A DNA stretch of 64,000 nt from Bacteroidota bacterium (lineage in GTDB: Bacteria > Bacteroidota > Bacteroidia > Chitinophagales > Chitinophagaceae). Location: positions 124,001 to 188,000 of the forward strand of contig JAEWKC010000034.1 in NCBI GenBank assembly GCA_023386235.1. Direction: 5' to 3'. Below, in pieces: positions 15,177 to 23,055 of the stretch. A program made the translations under genes and the position numbers. Position 1 is the stretch's first letter, and every line of letters begins with the position of its first letter. The notes below the pieces were generated by a model. It did no database searches. It was not told the origin of the DNA and saw only the letters and a program-made list of their open reading frames with translations.

Positions 15177-15911
15177 ATGGAAAATATTTTAGAAAGAAAC
15201 ATTGGCGAACTGGTAGCGGAAGACTACAGAGCTGCCCAGGTTTTTAAAAAAAACAAAATAGATTTTTGCTGCAATGGCAACAGAACGGTTAATGACGCCG
15301 CTGAGGCTAAAAAAATAAACAAAGAACAGCTGGCAGCAGAACTAACCGAAACCCTCAGCGCAAGCAAAGACAGCACGATTGATGTAAACGACTGGCCGCT
15401 TGATTTACTGGCAGACTACATCAGCAAAAAGCACCACAGATACATAAGAGAAAAAATTCCGGTGCTACAGCAATTTCTAGATAAACTGGCCAGAGTACAT
15501 GGCGAAAGACACCCTGAACTGGTTAAAATAAGAGAACTTTTTTACGCATCAGCCGAAGACCTGCAAATGCATCTTCAGAAAGAAGAAAATATTCTTTTTC
15601 CTTTTATAGAAAACATGGTCGCAGCCAAAACTAACCAAACTGCTTATGCGCGCCCACACTTCGGCACCGTTGAGAATCCCGTAAACATAATGATGCATGA
15701 ACACAATACGGAAGGAGAGCGTTTTAGAGCAATTGCCGAACTTTCTGATGATTACACGCCTCCGGCCGATGCATGTAATACGTACAGAGTAACTTTTGCC
15801 ATGCTCCAGGAGTTTGAAAATGATCTGCACAGGCATATTCATTTGGAAAATAATGTTCTGTTTCCCAAATCCATTCAACTGGAAAAACTGTTAAGCAATG
15901 GCGCCAATTAA
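15177..15911 (+). CDS. ric: iron-sulfur cluster repair di-iron protein (RIC/ScdA/YtfE family)
   Basis: A 244-residue RIC protein, which repairs Fe-S clusters damaged by nitric oxide or peroxide. The N-terminal ScdA domain carries the conserved Cys pair IDFCCNGNR (Cys31-Cys32). The hemerythrin-like domain (about residues 80-235) supplies di-iron ligands: KKHHRYI, RVHGERHPEL, HLQKEENILFPFI, MMHEHNTEGERF and HRHIHLENNVLFPK. The full set of His/Glu motifs is present. Located 51 bp downstream of the Rrf2 regulator, it overlaps the next hemerythrin gene by 14 bp. Confidence 0.95.
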   Translation: MENILERNIGELVAEDYRAAQVFKKNKIDFCCNGNRTVNDAAEAKKINKEQLAAELTETLSASKDSTIDVNDWPLDLLADYISKKHHRYIREKIPVLQQFLDKLARVHGERHPELVKIRELFYASAEDLQMHLQKEENILFPFIENMVAAKTNQTAYARPHFGTVENPVNIMMHEHNTEGERFRAIAELSDDYTPPADACNTYRVTFAMLQEFENDLHRHIHLENNVLFPKSIQLEKLLSNGAN

Positions 15912-16353
15912 AAGACACAAAGCTTTACACCCACTGAGCAGAGAGCATCATCATACGCTTCTGCTCGGCTGGAAAATAAAAAAAGGCATTCATAAAGGTA
16001 TTGCTCCTGAAAGAATAAAAAAATATGCCGATTGGTATTTTATCAATCATCTTTTACCTCATTTTGAAGAGGAAGAAATTTCTTTTGGGAAAATTTTAGA
16101 CGCTAACGACACAGGACTGTTGCAAATGCAGCAGGAGCACAACCTGATAAAAGAAACTTTCAATAAAAAAACTGATGAACAAACGCTTATAGAAATAGCC
16201 GGCCTTTTGGAAAAGCATGTACGTTTTGAAGAGCGAGACCTGTTTAACAGGGTGCAGGCAATAGCTACGGAACAGCAGTTGGAAGATTTATATGCTGCGG
16301 AAAATGCTGATGAGAAATTTAGAGATAACGAAGAAGATACCTTTTGGATATAA
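15898..16353 (+). CDS. hemerythrin HHE domain protein
   Basis: A 151-residue four-helix hemerythrin-like protein. Candidate iron ligands are His17-His19 (REHHHTLLL), His51/His55 with Glu58 (HLLPHFEEEE), His81 (QEHNLIKE) and His107 with Glu111 (KHVRFEERDLF). Such proteins bind a di-iron centre and may sense or buffer O2, NO or iron. The ATG lies 14 nt inside the end of ric, suggesting translational coupling, so the two proteins are likely made together in the Rrf2 regulon. The C-terminus is acidic. The substrate is not known. Confidence 0.88.
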   Translation: MAPIKRHKALHPLSREHHHTLLLGWKIKKGIHKGIAPERIKKYADWYFINHLLPHFEEEEISFGKILDANDTGLLQMQQEHNLIKETFNKKTDEQTLIEIAGLLEKHVRFEERDLFNRVQAIATEQQLEDLYAAENADEKFRDNEEDTFWI

Positions 16354-16378
16354 CACCTATGGAATCTTAGCTGGAAGC

Positions 16379-17059
16379 TTATTTGTTTTTCATTCTTTCT
16401 TTCAAAATATGTTCTGCAACTATCAAATCCACAGGACGGGTAATCTTAATATTGCTGTATTCTCCTTCTATCAAAAAAATTTGTTTACCAAACTGCTCTG
16501 CTACATTAGCTTCATCTGTAAACAGAGGAGAATACACCTGTTCAAAAGCCGGCAGCAAATTGGCAGAAAGAAAAGTTTGCGGCGTTTGCACAATGCGCAC
16601 ATTATCTCTTTCTAAAAATATATTATGTCCGTTCTGCTCCAGGCGCACACTATCGGTAGATGCTACCGCGGGGACGGCATTGCCCTTCTCAATTGTTTGA
16701 TAAAAACATTTCCTGATTAAATCTATTGTCACCAGGCAGCGCACCGCATCATGCACAAAGACCACAGAGGGCACTCTAATAGTTTGTAACCCTTTTTTTA
16801 CCGAATGAAACCTTGACGAGCCGCCATTTACAGTCGTTATCCGGTTTTGTTCTGTAAACTCTGCAATAATGCTCTCTCCTTCTGCTCTATTACTTTCAGG
16901 CAATACCACCACCAGCTTCATATCAGGAAAAGATCGTAAAAAAGTATCTATAGTATACCATAAAACAGGCTTCCCATTCAGCAGCAAAAACTGTTTGGGT
17001 ACGGTGCTTTGCATCCTAGATCCGGATCCCCCGGCAACTATTATAGCTATTTTTTGCAT
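16379..17059 (-). CDS. ispD: 2-C-methyl-D-erythritol 4-phosphate cytidylyltransferase
   Basis: A 226-residue IspD, catalysing CTP + MEP to CDP-ME in the non-mevalonate isoprenoid pathway. The nucleotide-binding signature is at the N-terminus (IVAGGSGSRMQSTVPKQF), with FVHDAVRCLV, RIVQTPQTFL, FTDEANVAEQFG and the final IKITRPVDLIVAE. The frame is open for 34 more codons upstream, but that part encodes Cys-rich sequence unlike IspD. The ATG at 17059 is preceded by a TAnnTTTG box, so I start there. Confidence 0.95.
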   Translation of the reverse strand: MQKIAIIVAGGSGSRMQSTVPKQFLLLNGKPVLWYTIDTFLRSFPDMKLVVVLPESNRAEGESIIAEFTEQNRITTVNGGSSRFHSVKKGLQTIRVPSVVFVHDAVRCLVTIDLIRKCFYQTIEKGNAVPAVASTDSVRLEQNGHNIFLERDNVRIVQTPQTFLSANLLPAFEQVYSPLFTDEANVAEQFGKQIFLIEGEYSNIKITRPVDLIVAEHILKERMKNK

Positions 17060-17075
17060 AAAAAATTTTATAAGG

Positions 17076-17083
17076 CAAATATA
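17076..17083 (-). promoter_or_regulatory. TAnnTTTG -7 box for ispD
   Basis: The minus strand reads TATATTTG, 16 nt upstream of the chosen ispD ATG. Its position argues against the longer upstream start. Confidence 0.45.
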
Positions 17084-17228
17084 ACAATACGGTTTTATTA
17101 AAGAACATAAGCTATACTGTTGATTACTTTGCACAGCACATAAATTTATGCACATTAACAAAAGCCTTAGAGCTTTATAAGTAATTTAGCCATCATCCAA
17201 AAAGCAATATTAAACGTTTCTGTAGATT

Positions 17229-17915
17229 ATGGTAATTTTATTACAAGTAGCAGATACTGCTGCACAATTGGCTGCGAATGCACAGCCCGCAATTGAAAAA
17301 ATATCTTTATGGGACCTTCTGAACAGAGGCGGATGGTTGATGTATCCGCTTTACTTTTTATTGGTTGCAGCACTTTTTGTTTTTTTTGAAAGACTGATCT
17401 CCATAAAAAAAGCCTCCAGAACCGATAAACATTTTATGCCTACCATAAGGGAAAATATTTTTACAGGCAACATCAAAGGTGCGGAAACCTTAGCAAAAAA
17501 CTCCGATACACCTATATCCAGAATGATAGCCAAAGGTATTAAACGCATTGGAAAGCCCATTGATGTAATTGAGAAAAGCATGGAAAGTGTGGGCAAACAG
17601 GAAGTCTACAATATGGAAAGAAACCTTAGCATTCTTGCTTTGATCGCGGGCATAGCGCCTATGTTTGGTTTCCTGGGAACAATCATTGGTATGATACAGC
17701 TTTTCTACGAAATAAACAGTAGCGGCAATTTTGACCTGAGCACAATTGCAGGCGGTATTTATGTAAAAATGATCACCTCGGCAGCCGGTCTTATTATTGG
17801 TTTGATAGCCTATATTTTTCACAACTACCTGTCAACCCAAGTTGATAAAACTGCCAATAAAATAGAAATTGCAGGTACAGAGTTTATAGATATATTACAA
17901 GAGCCTACAAAATAA
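17229..17915 (+). CDS. exbB: MotA/TolQ/ExbB proton channel family protein
   Basis: A 228-residue inner-membrane protein with three hydrophobic segments (about residues 36-56, 133-155 and 175-197). The large cytoplasmic domain between the first two is characteristic of ExbB. The conserved channel segment (IAPMFGFLGTIIGMIQLF) is present. With ExbD it converts the proton gradient into energy for TonB-dependent receptors, of which four are encoded in this window. exbD follows 30 bp later. No tonB gene is in the window. Confidence 0.93.
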   Translation: MVILLQVADTAAQLAANAQPAIEKISLWDLLNRGGWLMYPLYFLLVAALFVFFERLISIKKASRTDKHFMPTIRENIFTGNIKGAETLAKNSDTPISRMIAKGIKRIGKPIDVIEKSMESVGKQEVYNMERNLSILALIAGIAPMFGFLGTIIGMIQLFYEINSSGNFDLSTIAGGIYVKMITSAAGLIIGLIAYIFHNYLSTQVDKTANKIEIAGTEFIDILQEPTK

Positions 17916-17945
17916 CATTCTTCTTAGAATAAGAGAAAATATAAT

Positions 17946-18347
17946 ATGGATATAAGAAGAAAATTAAAATCGAAGCCGGAAGTAATGACAAGCGCGCTGA
18001 ATGACATACTTTTCATTCTGTTGCTGTTCTTTTTAATCGTGTCTACCCTCGCTAATCCTAACGTGGTAAAAGTAAACAATCCTAAAGGAGACACCGATAC
18101 CAAGGTAAAACAAAACGTAGTGGTTTCTATTGATAAAGAACAAAAAATATACTTAGGACAAACACCGGTAAACGATCTTGCGCAATTAGACACTTTAATA
18201 GGCATTGAAGTACAAAAACTTCGCGGAATAGTTGATACCCCATCCGTAGTAATCAATGCCGATACGGTTTCGCACTACGGAGAAGTGTTCAGAGTAATGC
18301 AATCTGCCAAAAAATCGGGCGCCAGAGTGGTGGCCAATGTGCAGTAA
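17946..18347 (+). CDS. exbD: ExbD/TolR family biopolymer transport protein
   Basis: A 133-residue protein with one N-terminal transmembrane helix (about residues 18-37) and a periplasmic domain. The conserved proton-pathway Asp is Asp20 in LNDILFILL. The periplasmic part contains VVSIDKEQKIYL and ends in a typical ExbD fold. It forms the energising complex with the adjacent ExbB. Only one exbD copy is present here, whereas I recall related genomes often having two followed by tonB. Confidence 0.93.
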   Translation: MDIRRKLKSKPEVMTSALNDILFILLLFFLIVSTLANPNVVKVNNPKGDTDTKVKQNVVVSIDKEQKIYLGQTPVNDLAQLDTLIGIEVQKLRGIVDTPSVVINADTVSHYGEVFRVMQSAKKSGARVVANVQ

Positions 18348-18452
18348 TTATTTGCATTAAAAATAATCTGTGCAAAGTTTTTAGAGTAGAATAGCTTATC
18401 TTAGATTTTATATTCGTGAAATAATATATTTACTATTTTACCACAATACATA

Positions 18453-19436
18453 ATGAAAATACTCGCTACACTTTCTCTCTTTTTTTTGATGATCACAAAT
18501 TGTATAGCACAGCTGCGCAACGGCTTTGCTCCCGGAGAAAAATGGTATGATACAGATGGCAATATAATCAATGCTCATGGCAATGGAATGCTGTATGAAA
18601 ACGGCAAATACTACTGGGTGGGAGAAAAAAGAGACAAACACAAATCGTTGGGAATAAATATTTATTCTTCCAAAGACTTGTACAATTGGAAGTTTGAGAG
18701 TATGGCCTTATCGCCTAACTATGCTGATACATTGAGTGATATTGCTTTCGGCTCAATTATGGAAAGGCCAAAAATTATTTACAACAAAAAAAATAATAAA
18801 TATGTGATGTGGTTTCATCTGGAATTGAGAAATCAAGGCTATCATGCCGCCAGAGTTGGTGTGGCTGAAAGCAAAAAACTTACAGGACCCTATACTTATC
18901 TGTATAGTTTCAGGCCCAACGGACATATGTCGCGAGACATGACATTATACGTAGATGAAAATGAAGAAGCCTACCTTATATATTCATCCAGAGACAACTA
19001 TGATTTAAGAATTGTACAACTTACGGATGATTATCTTCTGCCTACAAAAAAAGATTCTCTTCTTTTTAGCCAGCATAGAGAGGCTCCGGCTATTTTCAAA
19101 AGAAAAGGCACCTATTACCTTATTACAAGCGGCTGCACAGGATGGGCGCCAAATAAAGCAATGCTGCATATTGCAAAAAACTTGTTCGGGCCCTGGAAAC
19201 AAGAAAATACAAATATAATGGTCGGAGTAAATGCTGAAAAGACGTTTAATGCTCAATCTACATACGTTTTACCTGTAAAAGGGAAAAAAGATGCATTCAT
19301 TTTTATGGCAAACAGATGGAATCCTAAAGAGCTGATAGATAGCAGGTATATTTGGCTCCCAATTGAATTTAAAAATGATTTGCCTGTTATTGAATGGAGA
19401 GATGCATGGAATATAAAAATATTTAATCCGCTATAA
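18453..19436 (+). CDS. secreted glycoside hydrolase, GH43-like five-blade fold
   Basis: A 327-residue protein with a signal peptide ending near residue 20 (ITNCIAQ). The mature N-terminus (WYDTDGNIINAHGNGMLYENGKYYWVGE) is typical of GH43 exo-acting enzymes. Later blades include SMALSPN, IMERPKIIYN, GYHAARVGVAES, REAPAIFKRKGTYYLITSG and a C-terminal NRWN segment. The acid Glu in REAPAIF fits the general-acid position of clan GH-F. The likely substrate is a beta-galactan or arabinan side chain, as in GH43_24/34, but the subfamily cannot be fixed here. It lies alone, 105 bp after exbD, and its 3' end overlaps msrC by 14 bp. Confidence 0.8.
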   Translation: MKILATLSLFFLMITNCIAQLRNGFAPGEKWYDTDGNIINAHGNGMLYENGKYYWVGEKRDKHKSLGINIYSSKDLYNWKFESMALSPNYADTLSDIAFGSIMERPKIIYNKKNNKYVMWFHLELRNQGYHAARVGVAESKKLTGPYTYLYSFRPNGHMSRDMTLYVDENEEAYLIYSSRDNYDLRIVQLTDDYLLPTKKDSLLFSQHREAPAIFKRKGTYYLITSGCTGWAPNKAMLHIAKNLFGPWKQENTNIMVGVNAEKTFNAQSTYVLPVKGKKDAFIFMANRWNPKELIDSRYIWLPIEFKNDLPVIEWRDAWNIKIFNPL

Positions 19437-19917
19437 AGAAGTTGTTTCCTATCCACTCACACAACTCTTCCAGATACCGCTTATCTGTCTCATCAAAGTA
19501 AGCCTCGTGCTCACTATCCACATCTAATACGGCAACTATTTTATTTTGTTTGTCAAAAACCGGAACAACTATCTCCGAGCGCGAAGCATTGCTGCAGGCT
19601 ATGTGCCCGGGAAAAGTTTCTACATCTTCCACTACTATCGTTTCGGCCTTTTGCCATGATGTGCCGCATACGCCTTTGCCTTTTTCAATAGTTGTGCAGG
19701 CAATGGGTCCCTGAAAAGGCCCTAGCACAAGACGGTTATTTTTTACCAGATAAAAGCCTGTCCACCACCAATTAAATTGCTGCTTTAAAGCTGCTGAAAT
19801 GTTGGCAAGTATTGATATCGTATCATCTTCGGCGTCTGTCATGGCTTTTATCTGGCCAATAACAGAGATGTATTGCTTGTCTTTAGATTCGTAAGAAACT
19901 ATTAATTCTTCTGCCAT
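19423..19917 (-). CDS. msrC: free methionine-(R)-sulfoxide reductase (GAF domain)
   Basis: A 164-residue GAF-domain fRMsr. The three conserved cysteines are Cys74 (GPIACTTIEKG), Cys84 (GVCGTSW) and Cys108 (GHIACSNASRSEIVVPV). Each is ten residues earlier than its counterpart in the E. coli enzyme (84, 94, 118). The enzyme reduces free methionine-R-sulfoxide using thioredoxin and protects against oxidative damage. Its 3' end overlaps the GH43-like gene by 14 bp tail to tail. A near-match box, TATCTTTA, lies 4 nt upstream of the ATG. Confidence 0.93.
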   Translation of the reverse strand: MAEELIVSYESKDKQYISVIGQIKAMTDAEDDTISILANISAALKQQFNWWWTGFYLVKNNRLVLGPFQGPIACTTIEKGKGVCGTSWQKAETIVVEDVETFPGHIACSNASRSEIVVPVFDKQNKIVAVLDVDSEHEAYFDETDKRYLEELCEWIGNNFFIAD

Positions 19918-19932
19918 TCGGTAAAGATAAAA

Positions 19933-19965
19933 AAAATACCCTACATGTTTTTTGCAGGGTATTTT
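19933..19965 (-). terminator. rho-independent terminator of the TPR operon
   Basis: A 10-bp stem, AAAATACCCT (19933-19942) with AGGGTATTTT (19956-19965). On the minus strand the A run before it becomes a T tail. It sits between the TPR gene (upstream) and the msrC start. Confidence 0.8.
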
Positions 19966-19999
19966 CTTTGTTATTTATTTAAATAATCTAAACTGATTA

Positions 20000-21652
20000 T
20001 TATCTATTCAAAATTCTTTCCAGCTGATCAAGCACATTTTTAATGTCCTGATTGCTTGGGTCTAAATCGTACATTTTTTGGAAATAAGTTTTTGCCTGAG
20101 CGTAATCTTTTTTAGTATTAGCATAGTAATCGCCTAATAAAGAATATTCGTAAATCAAGCTATTCTTATTTTCTTCAGGATTTTTCTCAAGAAAAGTAAT
20201 AAAGTTTTGAATGTGTGGAACAGCCATCTCTTTGGTAGTATCCTGGGCTAATGCACTTTGTTGAAGATAATAATAAGCAAACTGATCGTCAGGATATTTA
20301 CCTCTCAATATTGTATATAAGCTGTCGGATAGCTGGTAATCTTCTGCTTTGAAAGATGCGTCTGCTAATGCTACCAGGTTTTTATCAGTCAATTCTTTTT
20401 GACCAGCAAAGATTGATTTCATCCAATCCAGTTTTTCTGTAGGCTTATTTACTTTATCGTAAGCGTATGCAATAGAGTCAACGTATTTTTCTCTGTTGAA
20501 AGCTACTGTATCTAATTCGTATGCTTTTTTAAGATACGTTACGGCCTGAGCTTCCTGTCCGGGTACTTCTTTCATTATATATCCAGCGCTTGCATAATCA
20601 GCATTGTGAATAGCAGATGCGGGAGCAGCTTTAAAGAAGTCGTTTACAGCAGCGGCGGCTTTATCATGATCACCCAATCTGTGGTAACCTTTACCTGCTA
20701 ACAAATACGCATCGGCATAAGTACGGCATTCTGCTGAGTTCAGCATTTGCTGTGCCTGGTTGATGGCTTCCTGATAATTACCTGATACGTAAGAGAAGTC
20801 TGCCTGAAAATATTTTGTATGGCAGCTGGGTTCTGCTACGTTTACAAATTGATCTAAAAATTCTTTTGCTTTATTTACATCATTCTCTCTGAAATATTCA
20901 AAGTAAGTAAGATAAGGCGCTGGAAAAGTAGGATCGGCCTGTATAGCTTTTTGATACCACTCATTCATAGCGGTATAGTTGCCCTGGCTTTGATACATAA
21001 CACCTATGCGATAAGGAGCTAATGCATAAGAAGGATTTCTTGTTAAAGCTGTATTGTAAGCCTGATAAGCTTTACCGCCGTTTTCTCCACCTTGTTTCAG
21101 ATAGTTCATTCCTAAGTACACACCGGCATCTGAATTTTTAGGATCCAGTTGCAAAGCCTGCTCTAACAGAGGAATTACGTAAGCGGGATCTCCCTGCTCT
21201 CCATCTCCCTGAGAAGATGCACGTCCTATGGCAGTGTATATATCTGCTAAGTTTTGATTTTTCTCTCTTCTTTTAGATTTGTCTTCTACTATTTTAATAG
21301 CTTGTTCAAATTTTTGTCTTGCGGCGTTTTTATCATTAGCTACTAAATAATCTGTATTTCCCATCCCTACTAATAACCAAGGATCATTTGGGTTAGTTGC
21401 CAATGCTTGCTGATATAGAGCTCTTGCTTGTTGTGCACCGTCAGCTAATGCGATATTCTGAATCAATGTTTGTCCAAGCCAATAAATAGCTTTTGTATTT
21501 CCGGGTTCTTTGGCCACAATTTGTTTAAAAGTATTATTAGCTGTATTAAATTTAGAATAATAAACAGCCTGTACTCCTTCCTCAATTGTCTGCGCACCAG
21601 CAAATGTAAAACTTGCTGATACTGCCAATAAGCTAAAAAGTATTCTTTTCAT
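20000..21652 (-). CDS. secreted tetratricopeptide repeat protein
   Basis: A 550-residue protein with an N-terminal signal peptide (MKRILFSLLAVSASFTFAGAQ). The rest consists of helical TPR-type repeats (for example AIYWLGQTLIQ, AGVYLGMNYLKQGG, APYRIGVMYQSQGNY, TYADAYLLAGKGYHRLGD), about 10-12 units. I choose the ATG at 21652, which starts the signal peptide. An upstream in-frame ATG at 21730 would overlap the preceding gene and add an unrelated N-terminus. It is the last gene of a three-gene operon with a PstS-like lipoprotein (31 bp upstream) and a small membrane protein, and is followed by a terminator. It is probably a periplasmic scaffold; the specific role is unknown. Confidence 0.85.
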   Translation of the reverse strand: MKRILFSLLAVSASFTFAGAQTIEEGVQAVYYSKFNTANNTFKQIVAKEPGNTKAIYWLGQTLIQNIALADGAQQARALYQQALATNPNDPWLLVGMGNTDYLVANDKNAARQKFEQAIKIVEDKSKRREKNQNLADIYTAIGRASSQGDGEQGDPAYVIPLLEQALQLDPKNSDAGVYLGMNYLKQGGENGGKAYQAYNTALTRNPSYALAPYRIGVMYQSQGNYTAMNEWYQKAIQADPTFPAPYLTYFEYFRENDVNKAKEFLDQFVNVAEPSCHTKYFQADFSYVSGNYQEAINQAQQMLNSAECRTYADAYLLAGKGYHRLGDHDKAAAAVNDFFKAAPASAIHNADYASAGYIMKEVPGQEAQAVTYLKKAYELDTVAFNREKYVDSIAYAYDKVNKPTEKLDWMKSIFAGQKELTDKNLVALADASFKAEDYQLSDSLYTILRGKYPDDQFAYYYLQQSALAQDTTKEMAVPHIQNFITFLEKNPEENKNSLIYEYSLLGDYYANTKKDYAQAKTYFQKMYDLDPSNQDIKNVLDQLERILNR

Positions 21653-21683
21653 TTGTGTTATCTGTTTGTTTTTTGTTGTTAAA

Positions 21684-22667
21684 TTATTTTCTATTATTTT
21701 TATCTGTTGAATCCCTGTTATTGTTTCCAACAGTTATTTGTCTTACTCCAAAATACATTTCCGCAGGTACCAGATTAGCTCTTCTAAAAATGAGCTGTCC
21801 TCTTTCTCCGCGCATAAATCCTAAAAATCCGGTTCCCAATTGCGTGGAATTTTCTTTAATGATAGCCCAAATAGGTCTTATAAACGGATAAAGGTCGGTT
21901 GATATTGTAGCTTGCGAAGGTTTTACAAAACGACCCAATGAATCATGTACGTTTTCTATCAATGCCTGCTTTACTTTTCCAAAATAAGCTACCTGTTCGG
22001 GGTCGTATTCATTTCCTACCCAACTTGATCCTACAAATCCAATGGCGTTTACATTGTTCGCTACATAATCTATCACGGCTTTACTTCCCTGTACACCTTG
22101 TACATGAGGACCTAAAGCTTTGCCTTTGGCTATGGAATCCTGTATATAAAGAACTGTACTTGTAGCGTTTAAACCATCTACAACCAATGCCTTGTCAATA
22201 TTCGACGTAGTTGTAACCATTGCGTTTAAACTCTCCATTGTTAATGTTGAGTCGGAAGATCTTGCGTTCATGATCACACTTACCGCATCCCATGCAAGTA
22301 AAAAGTTTTTAGGATAATAACCTAAATTATTTTTGTAGCCTTCAAATTCCTCTTGGGTTAGACCTCTTCCTACGATGACCATCCTGGTGCTATCGTTTTG
22401 TAGATCTCTGAAGCAATCTGCTTCCGATTTATACTCTGCAATAATTTTCACTTCCGGCCTGTCCGATTCATATACTTTTATCTGCTCACTGATAACCGGT
22501 TGAAAAGTTTCATCTACACTTATGTAAATAGTGCCTTTACTTTGTGTACTGTAGGCAGATGGTTTATTTTTATTTTCATCTCCGCATCCTGTTATTACAA
22601 AGAACAAGGTGATAAAAATAGTAATTATTTTAATAGACCTAAAAATACTATTCAATTTTTTAAACAA
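21684..22667 (-). CDS. PstS-like substrate-binding lipoprotein
   Basis: A 327-residue periplasmic binding protein fold related to PstS. It is a lipoprotein: signal and lipobox VITGC with Cys28. The segment GTIYISVDETFQPVISEQIKVYE opens a type II binding-protein domain. GRGLTQEEF, NATSTVLYIQDSIAKG and IGFVGSSWV match the loops that hold the ligand in PstS. It lacks pst ABC transporter genes nearby, so its role may not be phosphate import. Operon partners are an 81-residue membrane protein (upstream, 44 bp) and the TPR protein. I recall similar clusters beside exbD/tonB genes in relatives, suggesting a role with the TonB system. Confidence 0.8.
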   Translation of the reverse strand: MFKKLNSIFRSIKIITIFITLFFVITGCGDENKNKPSAYSTQSKGTIYISVDETFQPVISEQIKVYESDRPEVKIIAEYKSEADCFRDLQNDSTRMVIVGRGLTQEEFEGYKNNLGYYPKNFLLAWDAVSVIMNARSSDSTLTMESLNAMVTTTSNIDKALVVDGLNATSTVLYIQDSIAKGKALGPHVQGVQGSKAVIDYVANNVNAIGFVGSSWVGNEYDPEQVAYFGKVKQALIENVHDSLGRFVKPSQATISTDLYPFIRPIWAIIKENSTQLGTGFLGFMRGERGQLIFRRANLVPAEMYFGVRQITVGNNNRDSTDKNNRK

Positions 22668-22711
22668 TTTTACTTATAAATTAAATTTTATTTAACAAGA
22701 GTCTGATTTGC

Positions 22712-22957
22712 TTAATAATCTCGCTGTGTTATTGAACGATACAAACGAAATCCACCGTAAAGCAAACAAAGGCCGCCGAATATATTTACCAGCATAGGAT
22801 CTTTGTCTTGCATAATAGGTTGCAACGCTGGGATTTTATTTCCAAAAAACATAAGGAAACTCATAGCTAAAATAATAATAGACATGGTCAAATCTTTTAC
22901 CATTCTCATTCTTGCATAGCCACTTCTGCGGTTTTGTCTGTATTTTTCGTTATCCAT
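22712..22957 (-). CDS. small two-helix membrane protein
   Basis: An 81-residue protein with an N-terminal charged, basic segment (about 1-22, RQNRRSGYARMRMV) and two hydrophobic helices (about 23-41 and 55-72) separated by a polar loop (KIPALQPIMQDKDPM). It resembles small proteins that I recall from Bacteroidota beside PstS-like and TPR genes, but no function is known. It is the first gene of the operon with the PstS-like lipoprotein, and could tether or assemble that complex at the inner membrane (inference). Confidence 0.7.
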   Translation of the reverse strand: MDNEKYRQNRRSGYARMRMVKDLTMSIIILAMSFLMFFGNKIPALQPIMQDKDPMLVNIFGGLCLLYGGFRLYRSITQRDY

Positions 22958-23055
22958 AATTATATAATGCGACGTAAGTTAATTAAAAATTTATTATTCC
23001 AACTATAAGAAACAATAAACATTGTGTTTCCACAAAAAAACTTCTTATTGTATAG

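Noticed and set aside
21653..21730. 26-residue extension of the TPR protein
   Set aside because: It would overlap the upstream lipoprotein gene by 47 bp and displace the signal peptide. The ATG at 21652 gives a clean N-terminus.
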